A DNA stretch of 64,000 nt from Charina bottae (taxonomy: Eukaryota > Chordata > Lepidosauria > Squamata > Charinaidae): assembly GCA_023362775.1 (NCBI GenBank), contig JALMGJ010000011.1:17224001-17288000 (forward strand), given 5' to 3'. The first letter of the stretch is position 1, and the number at the start of each line of letters is the position of its first letter. Made by a program: the position numbers and the translations under genes. The notes below the pieces were generated by a model, which saw only the letters and a list, made by a program, of their open reading frames with translations, had not been told where the DNA came from and searched no databases. This document shows positions 41,558 to 64,000 of this stretch, piece after piece.

Positions 41558-42831
41558 TGGTGCCAATACTTTTACTGTATTGCTTTCGGGCAGAATCCAT
41601 TATTTATTTTAAGCTTCTTTTGAAAAGATTGGGATAACAAAAACAGGAAGCAAAGGTGAGGCGTGAAGTACTCATGAAAGAATCATCTCTATTCATTACC
41701 AGGTTTTAAATTCTATTATACAAGTATGAGAATTACACCTTTATGAGAATTATAACTATTGGGGATCAAGGGTGTACATTCCCAGAAGTAGTACAGGGTT
41801 TTGTCCTAAAGCAATCTCACATATTATCTTTGCAATAAATATATTTTTAGAACATGGATTTATCTCGGGGGGGGGGGGGTTGCTCATTTTTAAATTGCCT
41901 GGTTTTTTTTGTCTGTGCTTCTCAAAAAGGAGAAGAGGTGACAAGTATCTAGCAAGCACCATGATTTGAAGATGTTTGGAAATCAATACTTTCCATAACT
42001 TTCCTACCCTGGTGTTCTTCTGATATTTGGATCACAACTCCCATCACCCTCAGTGGCCATACTACCATAGGATCATGAGCTGTAGTCAAACAATTCTCAT
42101 GGGGGGAGCCTGCCTTACTCCAAGATGTTTAATTGCTAGAGGGCAGTTTTTCAACTACTTTATCCATCCTTCCTTCCTTCCTTCCTTCCTTCCTTCCTTC
42201 CTTCCTTCCTTCCTTCCTTCCTTCCATCCATCCATCCATCCATCCATCCATCCATCCATCCATCCTTCCCACCCACATAGCAGATCACTTGATTCCGTGA
42301 GACTGAGCTCTGTTGCGCAATACCTGAGCTCAGACAGCCAAAGTGGAAATCAGTGAAGCTTTGCACGCTAAGTCTGACCACACATAATAAAGCCAATTTT
42401 TCCAGCATGCACAGCTCTAACCAACATCGCCCTGCAGTGCTTTTGAGTGAGAACCCAAAGAATTGCATTCCTGAGAATTTTGCACCAAGTTACTTGAAGC
42501 TGCCAAGCTTTATTCAAGTGTTTATCCTGCTGTTGTGTCAACACGGATAAAAGGGCTCCACCTCAAATGTTGTAACACTTCAAAACATGAGTCGCTTCCA
42601 ATTGCAACCTTATTGGCATTCAAAGCTTTGGTGGGCAAATGTACATGGTTTCTCTGAAATGAGCAGCTTTAGTTTCTGAGTAGGCATCATATTTGACAAA
42701 CAGAAAAGGCCCAAAGCAAGGGATTTGGGAACGCTGAGTGAACCCCTTTGCTTTCTGTGCATAACTTGTTGAGGAGGTGGGAGGAATATTTATTCAATTT
42801 ATATTCTTATTTGCTTCCAAGAACTCAAGAC
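41558..42831. other. Intergenic with microsatellite
   Basis: A G-run lies at about 41868 and a compound (TTCC)n(ATCC)n tract at about 42166-42265. No gene signal. Confidence 0.55.
42166..42265 (+). repeat. (TTCC)n(ATCC)n microsatellite
   Basis: About 100 bp of pyrimidine-rich tetranucleotide repeats. Confidence 0.95.
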
Positions 42832-42898
42832 AGTTGGCTGGGGAATTCTGGGAGTTGAGGTTCACACATCTTAAAGTTGCCAAGTTTGAGAAACACTG
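42832..42898. mobile_element. hAT-type MITE, family B, right half
   Basis: Only the right arm is left: GGGGAATTCTGGGAGTTGAG ... GTTTGAGAAACACTG. Confidence 0.8.
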
Positions 42899-43575
42899 TT
42901 TAGACAGAGACTGATCAGGTTAATCATGTCCCACTGGATGAGGCTTTAGTGTCGGTTCAAACACCCACCTAAGACAATTACAGACAAGACTTTTATGACA
43001 TTATTGTCCTCTACCTCCTGAAGGGACTGATAACTAAGATCCAGACAAAGCCTTCTTCTATTTGGAACAGGAACATTCTTTCAAAGAATGACCTAGAGTA
43101 TCTCTGGATCGTATGGAAGACCAGACCCCCAGGAGATTATTAGAGCTTGGCCATAGAGAAGTACCACAAATGAATGAAAAGATCACGCTCTGTGCTTTTC
43201 CAGGTAACAAACAGCCCAGCAGAAATCTGGGACAGAAAGTACAACATTGTTCTGGCATTTTATAAATCACCATTTTAATAGAAAGTTTAATGAACATTTC
43301 TTTTTTTTTCCTAAGACATCACCGGAGAAAAGAAAGTACACCACGAAGGCACCACAGTTAACTGACACAACTCTCAAAGCGCTCCAAACAAGTTTCACCT
43401 ACTAATTCAAAACTGCACCCAAGGCTCAGTCCCAAATCTGACCTCTGCATCTTCAGAGGTGGGTTGTGTATTGGTCACAGAAGCACCCAGTCTCCATATA
43501 TCAGCTTTCAAATCCACACCTGACACACACACACACCCATAGTGAAAGGCAATTGGGTGTGAGGAGGGATTAGTG
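42899..43575. other. Intergenic, nothing recognised
   Basis: Unassigned sequence. No repeat family or coding signature was seen. Confidence 0.45.
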
Positions 43576-43955
43576 CATAGCTTTCCAAACTGTGTGTTGC
43601 AACACAATACTGTGTCGCCTGCGGGGCCCAGGTGTGTCGCATCAAAACCCGGAAGTGCTGATGGCGCATGGCCACGCGCATGGCGGCAGGCCATCAGCGC
43701 TTCCGGATTTTCGCACGGCACACTAGACACCGCTGCCCCCACAGCTGCGGCGGGCAAAAATCCAAAAGCGCCGCAGCAGCGGCAGCACTTCCGGGTTTTT
43801 GCGCGCTGCTGCCACTACGGCGCTTCCGGGTTTTTGCGCGCTGCTGCCACTACGGCGCTTCCGGGTTTTTGCGTGCCACCAGAGCAGCGGCGCTTCCGGG
43901 TTTTCTCACGCGCCGCCGTTGGTGTGTCGCCACGGGAAAAGTTTGGAAAGCCCTG
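43576..43955 (+). mobile_element. hAT-type MITE, family A, copy 6 (expanded)
   Basis: 380 bp, the longest copy, with perfect TSD gattagtg. The interior is expanded by tandem segments of the form CTTCCGGGTTTTTGCGCGCT + GCTGCCACTACGGCG. Confidence 0.93.
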
Positions 43956-44157
43956 GATTAGTGTAACAAATTGGCCTTCTAAGTATTTGGGGGGGGGGGT
44001 GAAGACACTCTTTTGTTATTTTTGAAGCAACAGGAAAGTCTGACCAACCGATTCCAGGTAATTCCAAGTTAATTGGAAAGCAAACGGTTTTACTAGCAAG
44101 ACTCTACGAACTGGGGAAGGAGGCTCTCTACTATACAAAATATGTATTTCCATAGAG

Positions 44158-44445
44158 CAGGGTTTCTTAAACTTTTTTCTCTCAAGACCCCTTCCTACTT
44201 TTAAAAACTATGGAGGACCCCCCCAAAGAGCTTTTGTTTGTATGGGTTATTATTTATCAATATTTCCCGTATTAAAAATTAAAATTGATGCATTTGCTGC
44301 CGCTACTGCTTCCCATGATTGTTTGATGGGATTTTAATATATTATTTTTCAGCATAGGCTGGCAAATAATTTTGATTCTGAGGACCCCTGAGAGGGTCTT
44401 GAGGGACCTCCAGGGGCCCGAGGAGCACACTTTCAAGAAACACTG
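44158..44445. mobile_element. hAT (Charlie-like) element, family E
   Basis: CAGGGTTTCTTAAACTTTTT at the left and TCAAGAAACACTG at the right, the layout of Charlie-type hAT miniatures. The TSD is imperfect (ccatagag / ttgtagag). Confidence 0.7.
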
Positions 44446-45686
44446 TTTGTAGAGGAACACAACAGCTTCTCCTCTCCACCCAAGATTTTGGACTAGAGAC
44501 GTGGGGGGCGGGGGATTAAAGTAAAAACCTTCTAAATGTTAAGGTAGGTGAATAAGGTCTTGGGACAGCCACATCCAAAGGAACAAATCTTGCAAAAGCA
44601 TTTCTAGGGGTCTTTGATCATTGCTGTTTTTTTCAGCAATACAAATACCACATCTATCCAAAAGCAGGTCCCATCAAGTCCAGAGAGACTTACACTCAGG
44701 TAAGATTCTCCTTCACACATCTTTGATGGACCATGCTTAACCATGATTCATTGGAAAAAAAACCCTTCACAATTGAATGAGTTGGCTCAACATGCTAAGC
44801 CATGGTATTTAAGCTGCAATAGGTTCCCACAACCAGAACCAAACCACAGGATGGCTTGCCTGTTAGGTGAACCGAACCTTGAACTGGAGGTGTGAGAAAA
44901 TTCAGGCAGCTCCACAGAACACTTGGTCACAAAGTCCCCTGTGGAGTAACCTCTGCACTGGCAAAATGGCAGCTTAAGAGATTCAGGGTTTGTTACCCAA
45001 AGCTCACCTACCTGGCATACCCAAGCAGAAACATTTCAACCCAATTTGATATGATGAAAGATACACACACATATACATACACAAATACATACACACACAC
45101 GTTATAGTGGCAGGCCATGCTAGTCACCAGGTTGAATATGCAAGCTGTCCCCTCTACGAAGGCAGGCCATGCTGGCCTTATCAGGACTACTATATTTCGG
45201 CTGCAAAACTCCAGATGACAGTAAAGGGAAACCAAAACTCTCTGCTGACACTTAGGGGTCATCCAGATTTCTGCAGACAAGATATGGTAGTGCCAGTCTT
45301 ACGGAGACATTGTTACATGGCCACTGTCCGGAGGCACGTTCATATGGCAAGTGGCAACCAGGATGCTGGAACAAGCCTTGCTCAGCTACCCTGAACACAC
45401 AGAAGGCTCTAAGAGAGATCCTGGTACAGCAGACATGGGGCAGAAACTACGAATTGGAGGGAGAGGTTGTCACTTCCTGCAGAAATAGACAATACTGTAG
45501 GTATTGGTAGGACAGTCACACCCCACACAAAGTAGAAGACAGAGTTGCACCATCTCTGTCCTCAAAACCTTGAGCATAGGCACCATTCAACATTGCATAT
45601 CTTTACTTTAAAAGCAGAAGGTTGCCTTGCTTCGGGGCAATTACTGTCACTGTGACACCAACAAAGGAGAAAACCTAGGTACATCT
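44446..45686. other. Intergenic, nothing firmly recognised
   Basis: 44720-44860 has inverted CCATGATTCATTGG / CTAAGCCATGG-like pieces, perhaps an old short DNA transposon. A (CA)n-rich patch lies at about 45063-45100. Confidence 0.4.
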
Positions 45687-45944
45687 CTAGGACTTCTCTC
45701 TCTCCTCCCTCATAATTTCAAAGGCTTCTTTTGCAGGACAATATGGCACCTTGAAGTGAGGCCGAGGAAGCCCTTTACACTTACGTCTCTTTTCCATTGG
45801 AATCTGTGGGCCTTTCTGTTCGATCCCCACACCACTACTTAAGACAGCAGTTTCCAAGTTCTCCAGAACATTAGTTTGGGCAACCACAGGAGTAACCAAA
45901 TAACAGAACAGCAAAAACTGTAGCATATAAGGCCAAAGCTTCAA
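45687..45944 (-). CDS. Hypothetical small secreted protein or first exon
   Basis: 85 codons starting MKLWPYMLQFLLFCYLVTPV and continuing VAQTNV. This looks like a signal peptide with cleavage near A-Q. The rest is polar and has two cysteines (RRKCKG, VPYCPAK). I do not recognise the family. A strong donor, GAC|GTAAGT, lies inside the frame at MEKRR, so this may be a first exon that continues elsewhere, or simply chance. There is no transcription or homology evidence. It lies in the 3' flank of MAPK7, on the same strand. Confidence 0.22.
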   Translation of the reverse strand: MKLWPYMLQFLLFCYLVTPVVAQTNVLENLETAVLSSGVGIEQKGPQIPMEKRRKCKGLPRPHFKVPYCPAKEAFEIMREEREKS

Positions 45945-47004
45945 TTCTTGGTATTTCCAGTTGAAGACAGTCAGGAAAAACCTCTCTCCGAGATCTTGAA
46001 GAGGTATAGCTGGTCAGAATACAGCATATAAGATTGGATAAGCCACTGGTCTAATCCAATACAAGACAGTTCCTTTGATCCCCACAAGTTTATAATCCAG
46101 CTGTTTCACAGTGCAGGGCAAAGCATGCTCTTAAAAAGCAACTTCCCCACCTGTGCCTTCCAGATGTACATGAACTTCAGCTTCCCTAATCCCTAACAGC
46201 CACAGGATTATTTAATTATTAGATTTATATCCCCCCCCCCCGCTTAATTTTGTACAACTCGAGGTGATGTCCATCAGGCTCCCACCGACTTTCCCCACAA
46301 CCCTGAGAGGTGGGTTGGGCTGAAAGAAAGTGACTGCCCCCAAGTCACCCAGCCAGGTTTCACGCTTAATGGAGGACTGAAGCTGACGTTTGAAGGGAGA
46401 GAATATCTAAGAGAGGACTGAAGGGAAGACTAGGGAAGCTGAAATCCAATACGTTTGGAGGGCACCGATTTGAAAAAAGTTGTCTACAGAGGAAGGCTGG
46501 ATTTGATACTTATATGTTTCTCTTTTTTATGAAAAGACCTGGAGAACATGTTTTACATGAATCCTGCCCTTTCAAAGAGCTTTCAATATTCCAAGCAGAA
46601 AACATTATCCATGCTTATAGGCCATGAGGTAAGGAAAACACAGTGTGGGGTCAAGGAAGACATTGACTGGACGCCTGTTTCCAAGGCAACAGATGATGCC
46701 TCCTTTAGTGTTGTTGCCGGAGTCCTTTCTTGAACAGTTTTCAGTCCTGTGTCTTTCAACGGACCCGCAGAGGGCAGTGTGGCACCAAGTCCACCTCAAC
46801 TCTTATTGCAAAAGGCCTCCAGTCTAAACATCAGCCCAATCCACCTTTGCTTTAAAGCAAAATAACAGAAATGCACAGGCACTGTGGTGACATTTCCAGC
46901 CCAAGTCATCGAGAAGGCAAATCGCCTTGATCTTGCACATCCACTCTAATGTTTTTAAGAAAGAGACCAAAGAGGAAGACGTTGGCCAACAGCATCTCAG
47001 CTTC
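45945..47004. other. MAPK7 3' flank
   Basis: Probably contains the MAPK7 3' UTR; I found no clear polyadenylation signal close to the stop. A diverged CORE/MIR-like SINE in reverse orientation lies at about 46209-46385, with GAGGTGGGTTGGGCTGAAAG and AAGTCACCCAGCCAGGTTTC. Confidence 0.5.
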
Positions 47005-60002
<12,998 letters not shown>

Positions 60003-60268
60003 TCATATCCCCACATACACACAAAGAGACAAACATGAATTATTAAATCCTGCTGTCCAGGCCAATTGTTCCAAGGGGTTACTGTCCAATGCCCAGCTCC
60101 CGACTCTCTTCTTTGTTACGGGAAATGCAGCAGGTGGGCGCAGAAGGCAGGCCTTAACAGTGGTGGCACCCAGGTTGTGCAAGATGACCCAAGAAATCCA
60201 TAGAGCTTAGTGGCTGATGAACAACGAATGGATTTAGGGCCAATTAGAGTAACATATGCCTTATCCGA

Positions 60269-60505
60269 GAGCCAGTTTAATATGGTGGTTAAGGCACCAG
60301 ACCAGAAACCGGAAGACCTTGAGTTCTAGCCCCACCTTAGGCACAAAGCTGGTGGGTGACTCTGGGCCAGTCACTCCCTCTCAGCCCTAGGAAGGAGGCA
60401 AGGGCAAACCAATTCCAAAAATCTTGCCAAGAAAACTGAAGGAACTAATTCAGGCAGTCGCCAGGAGTCAAGACGGACTCAAAGGCACACACACACAGAA
60501 AGTCT
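60269..60505 (+). mobile_element. CORE/MIR-like SINE, alternative 3' type
   Basis: Standard head and MIR core, but then AGGAAGGAGGCAAGGGCAAA, CTTGCCAAGAAAACTGAAGG, GGCAGTCGCCAGGAGTCAAG and ACTCAAAGGCACAC. Second copy of the tail type seen at 28940-29164. Confidence 0.82.
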
Positions 60506-60649
60506 TATCCACTCTTTGGATAAGCTCTTTGTTCCTGTTGTTTTAATTTATTGTTTGTGGTTTAAAAATCTTTTACTAACCATTTTTATCCAGGAATAAT
60601 ATTCTCCATCTCAGAGTCTTCAATGATTACAGATGGGCTTCAAGACATA

Positions 60650-60994
60650 AAGGTAAAAGTAAAGGTTCCCCCCGCACATTTGTGCAGTCGTGTCTGACTC
60701 TAGGGGCCGGTGCTCATCTCCGTTTGTTAGCCAAAGAGCCAGCGTTGTCCGAAGACGCTTCCACGGTCATGTGGCCGGCATGACACACACAGAATGCTAT
60801 TACCTTCCCACCGAAGTGGTACCTATTCATCTACTTGCATTTTCATGCTTTCGAATTGCTAGGTTGGCAAGAGCTGGGGTGAGTGCAGGAGCTCACTCCG
60901 TCACGCGGCGCTCGGGTCTCGAACCTCCGAACTTGCGATCTTCCGATCGACAAGCCTGGCGTCTTACCCGCTGAGCCACCACGCCCCTTACCAC
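60650..60994 (-). mobile_element. Sauria-type tRNA SINE
   Basis: Full copy with a 13-bp TSD gcttcaagacata (60637-60649 and 60995-61007). In the 5' flank of the MAPK7 coding start. Confidence 0.93.
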
Positions 60995-61007
60995 GCTTCA
61001 AGACATA

Positions 61008-61908
61008 CCAGCTTTTAAATATGTGCCAACGTTGTTACAATTTAAGCACAAGCTGAAAACGCTGGTATTCACTACAGCATTTCAAAGCTCGGACTAATTT
61101 CTCCTGAAGTATTCACTGACTATATTATTTTATACAGTAGGCTTTAGGATTACATATTTTGGAATGACAGGCAAAACATACAGTAAGCATATTATATCAA
61201 TATATGAAACATATAATTGAATGTAGTCCATTACTTGTTTTTCCCTGCCCCTCTGTAATTGACCTCAATTAGTCAGCTGTCCAGATTGTAACAACAAGCC
61301 AGAAATAAAGAAAAAGAACAAAAGAGGAGCAAAGGGGGGGAGTACAATTAAGAGCAGATAATCAACCATCTTCCACAAGAGAGTGTGTGTAAATTATTTG
61401 AGACAAACTCAAGTTACTTGAAGGATAATTCAACCTACTCAGCACCGTGGGATAAACACCCTTACAAAGTAAAAAGTAAGGTGGATACAGCGCTTGAGGA
61501 TAGAAGGTGAAAGAAAAGTTCCTTTTTCTTTCTCCCCGTTTAGGAATGGGAGAGCAAAGAACTCAGGGCAAGTCATCTTCTGCTTAAATCCCTCTGACTG
61601 GGAAAATAAAATAGGACAGGGTGGCAGTTTAATCTGCCAGACCTGAAACTGAGAGGAAAGGATATATTATGGGATGGACGGGGCTGGGCTGGATCACAGG
61701 GGAAAAAAGGGAGACATGGAGAAGTTGTTCTCCCACCTATCAAAACATAGCTGATCACAGAGATTTCGGGGGGGGGAGAAAAATTACCCCCCCCGCCCCA
61801 ATCGATTCCCAGGATAGAGTGAGGCTCAGAAGCAAGCTGGTCTGGATTTGGGGAAAAAGAGGGAAGGTGTCACTAGCCAATTTTATGGGCGTCTTTGTGG
61901 AAGAGAAG
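61008..61908. other. MAPK7 upstream intron or flank, nothing recognised
   Basis: No exon or repeat identified. G/C-runs near 61768-61796. Confidence 0.45.
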
Positions 61909-62083
61909 GGTCAGTTCGGAATGGTGGTTGCCCATTTGCCCAAGACTGGAAAAACCCAGGTTCAAATCCACCCTGAGCCATAGAAACTCCCTGGGTGTCT
62001 TCGGGTCAGCCACGTTCCCTCCGCCCAGCAGGAACAGAGAATGAAGGGAGCCCGGAACCACCTTGAAGACGGGATATAAGAGA
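61909..62083 (+). mobile_element. CORE/MIR-like SINE, old copy
   Basis: GAATGGTGGTTGCCCATTTG, CAGGTTCAAATCCACCCTGA, CCACCTTGAAGACGGGATAT. A diverged member directly upstream of a younger copy. Confidence 0.55.
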
Positions 62084-62322
62084 GAGCCAGTTTGGTCCAG
62101 CGGTTAAGGTGCTGGGCTAAGAGTTCTGGTCCCGCCTTAGGCACGAAAGCCGGCTGGGTGACCTTGGGCCAGTCCCTGTCTCTCAGCCCTAGGAAGGAGC
62201 CAATGGCAAACCAGGAGACAGATAGTTTGAGATGAGGTTGAGGAGGAAGGAGTATTAGGTATGTTCGCCGCCTTGAGTTATTTATAAAAATAATAAAGGT
62301 GGGATAAAAATTAAATAAATAA
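62084..62322 (+). mobile_element. SINE with one internal array junction
   Basis: Head GAGCCAGTTTGGTCCAGCGG, MIR core, then 'CCTAGGAAGGAGCCAATGGC' joined to AAACCAGGAGACAG and a shortened tail. The same junction as the arrays at 5.8, 38.6 and 58.8 kb, but with about two partial units. Confidence 0.85.
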
Positions 62323-62499
62323 AATATAAAGGGGGCACAATGACAGTAATGGGGACCATTATGGGGAGGAGATGGGGTTGGGGTGTCCAGGGGGGCTGAA
62401 TGGGTCCGGATGGAGCACTGCGGGGGTGGGGAAGAGAATAAGAGGGAGGGAGAAGGGCTGCTCCCCCTCTTATGGGGAGGGGACAGAGGAGGGCTGAAT

Positions 62500-63030
62500 G
62501 ATGGGCTGGAGAGGCTGGAATGCAAGGGAAAATTCTACCCCACGCCAACCCCTCCCAGCCCGAACCGTCTTCCCTAACGAGGAAGGGAGGGACGCGCGGG
62601 AGACAGAGGGTCCCCACCTGCCAAGATGCGAGGAGAGGCGCCGAAGGTCTCCGGAGGTGGACAACAGGGGCGGTTCCCTCTCTGGTCCGCTACTCCCTGA
62701 GGATGGCTCGCCCGGCTGGTCAAGAGTGCCCGGATGTTACGGCTCCGACTCCTCCTTAGCCAATCAAAATGCGGGCGGGCGTGGCCACGAGGGCGAAGTC
62801 GCCCCGAGAGCGCTCCGGCGTCCGTACCTTTCTTGAATAAAATGAGACGTCCCGGCTCGCTCGCTCCAGCGAGCCAATCGGAGAGCGCGGAGAAAACAAG
62901 GGAACCAATGAGAGAGGGACTAAATTATAATATTAAAATACGAGTGGGGCCATTCTGTAGCATTCTCGCGCCGTACGTGGAGGGCGGAAGCTTCACCTGT
63001 TGCCCGTCAGCCTGCTATTGTTGTGGAGGG
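62500..63030 (-). promoter_or_regulatory. MAPK7: CpG-rich promoter region, probably of MAPK7
   Basis: CpG-dense segment with three CCAAT boxes reading on the plus strand (about 62759 GCCAATCAAAA, 62873 GAGCCAATCGG, 62903 GAACCAATGAG) and GGGCGGGCGTGGC. On the minus strand a good splice donor, TTGGCAG|GTGGGG (exon end 62618), could end a 5' non-coding exon that joins the acceptor just before the ATG at 59996. There is no TATA box. The region could also be bidirectional. Placement is inferred; no transcript data. Confidence 0.6.
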
Positions 63031-63635
63031 CTGTGAAGTGAGCATCTACAGGGGAGAAACGAATCGGAGGCAGAATTCTGCATGCATTACTCCACCCCAC
63101 TCTTTCAACACTGGAAATACATAGCCTCAATTATTCAGTGGACTGAAGACCGGATGTATCCAGTGATTTATGAATGAGTTGCTTGCAGATTAGGTATGGA
63201 TGATTACAATGAAATACGCTCATCCTTTATTGAAACACGTCTTACGAAAGCACATCGGACAAGCCCTTATATTTTTGCTGTTCTTTTTTCTTTTTCTGTT
63301 GCTTCATTTTTTCTGTTTTATTTAATAAAATAAAGGCCATTTTTTATTTAAGTTATTTGTGGGCCTAGCATAATTATGGATATCCATATAAATGCATTTA
63401 TTTCACATACAACTGAACGAAGTCCCATGCCCTGCGTGGAAGGGAACTTGAGTGATACCAAGCTCATACACTCTTTTCCACACTGGAGACCTGCAGGAAG
63501 TTGGTCTTCAGATGCTGTCACCCTCATCAACACTGTAGGCTACCAGACATATAGGACTTTGAACTGAACACATTAAGAGGACATCTGATTGTTGAAGGTT
63601 TGTCTTAAACAGCACAACTGAACATCCTTCCAGAC
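63031..63635. other. Intergenic, nothing recognised
   Basis: AT-rich, no coding or repeat signature seen. Confidence 0.5.
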
Positions 63636-63872
63636 CAGAGCTTTCCAAACTGTGTGTCGCGACACAAAAGTGTGTCGCCACACACAGTCTGGTGTGTCGC
63701 CACACAACCCGGAAGCGCTGATCATCATCAGCGGCATGCAAAAAAAAAAGCGGCGGCAGCAGCGCTTCCGGGTTTTTGCGCGCTGCCGCAACGGCGGCAC
63801 TTCCGGGTTTTCCCGCAGCGACACACCAACGGCGGTTGGTGTGTCGCCGCGGGAAAACTTTGGAAAGCCCTG
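63636..63872 (+). mobile_element. hAT-type MITE, family A, copy 8
   Basis: Standard termini with a perfect TSD ttccagac (63628-63635 and 63873-63880). A short poly-A run interrupts the interior. Confidence 0.93.
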
Positions 63873-64000
63873 TTCCAGACCTTTCATGTGGTGTCAGTCT
63901 CCCTAAGTGTGCAAAAGACACTTTTGAACTATCCAAAGGAGGTAATCACTGGCTGGCTTCAGACATTATGCTGCACCATAACATGGTTCTGTTCGGATCT

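Overview
The window looks like nuclear DNA of a squamate reptile (lizard or snake). The evidence is the mix of repeats: Sauria-type tRNA SINEs with the TTTACC tail, CORE/MIR-like SINEs with an AT-rich tail, RTE-BovB, CR1 and L2-like LINE fragments, Penelope-like retroelements carrying a GIY-YIG endonuclease, many short hAT-type DNA transposons with 8-bp target-site duplications (TSDs), and abundant long microsatellites. I cannot name the species. About nine tenths of the window is introns, repeats and intergenic DNA. I saw no prokaryotic, viral or organellar genes. || Layout. 1-25 kb holds three single-exon olfactory receptor (OR) loci on the minus strand: a close tandem pair (664-1704 and 9584-10516, OR5V1-like by eye) and a more distant family-10-like receptor (23448-24398). 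Between the second and third lies a large, almost perfect inverted repeat (arms 16439-18895 and 20506-22948, spacer 1.6 kb) centred on a Penelope-like element. 25979-37027 is one complete RING-coiled coil-PRY/SPRY TRIM gene on the minus strand in six coding exons (435, 96, 237, 23, 125 and 551 bp), whose splice phases all agree, giving 488 residues. 37-47 kb is mostly transposon debris, with a BovB inserted in a CR1. 47005-59996 is the complete MAPK7 (ERK5) gene on the minus strand in six coding exons (220, 166, 1139, 902, 128 and 154 bp), in phase throughout and giving 902 residues. A CpG-rich segment with CCAAT boxes at about 62.5-63.0 kb is its likely promoter and 5' non-coding exon. || How it fits together. 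All recognised genes lie on the minus strand. OR and TRIM genes next to each other is an arrangement familiar from vertebrate chemosensory and immune clusters. MAPK7 is a single-copy signalling gene at the edge of the cluster. || The most unusual signals are not genes. (1) A young palindrome with about 2.45-kb arms that differ by three short indels and very few substitutions. (2) Eight copies of a CpG-rich hAT-type miniature transposon, every one with a perfect 8-bp TSD, carrying repeated CCGGAAG (ETS-like) motifs. (3) A SINE subfamily whose own body contains a 102-bp tandem repeat (8, 3, 5 and about 2 units at four loci) joined at one identical junction. (4) An OR copy that has lost both start codons present in its paralogue. 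(5) A TRIM gene whose B-box is missing most zinc ligands.
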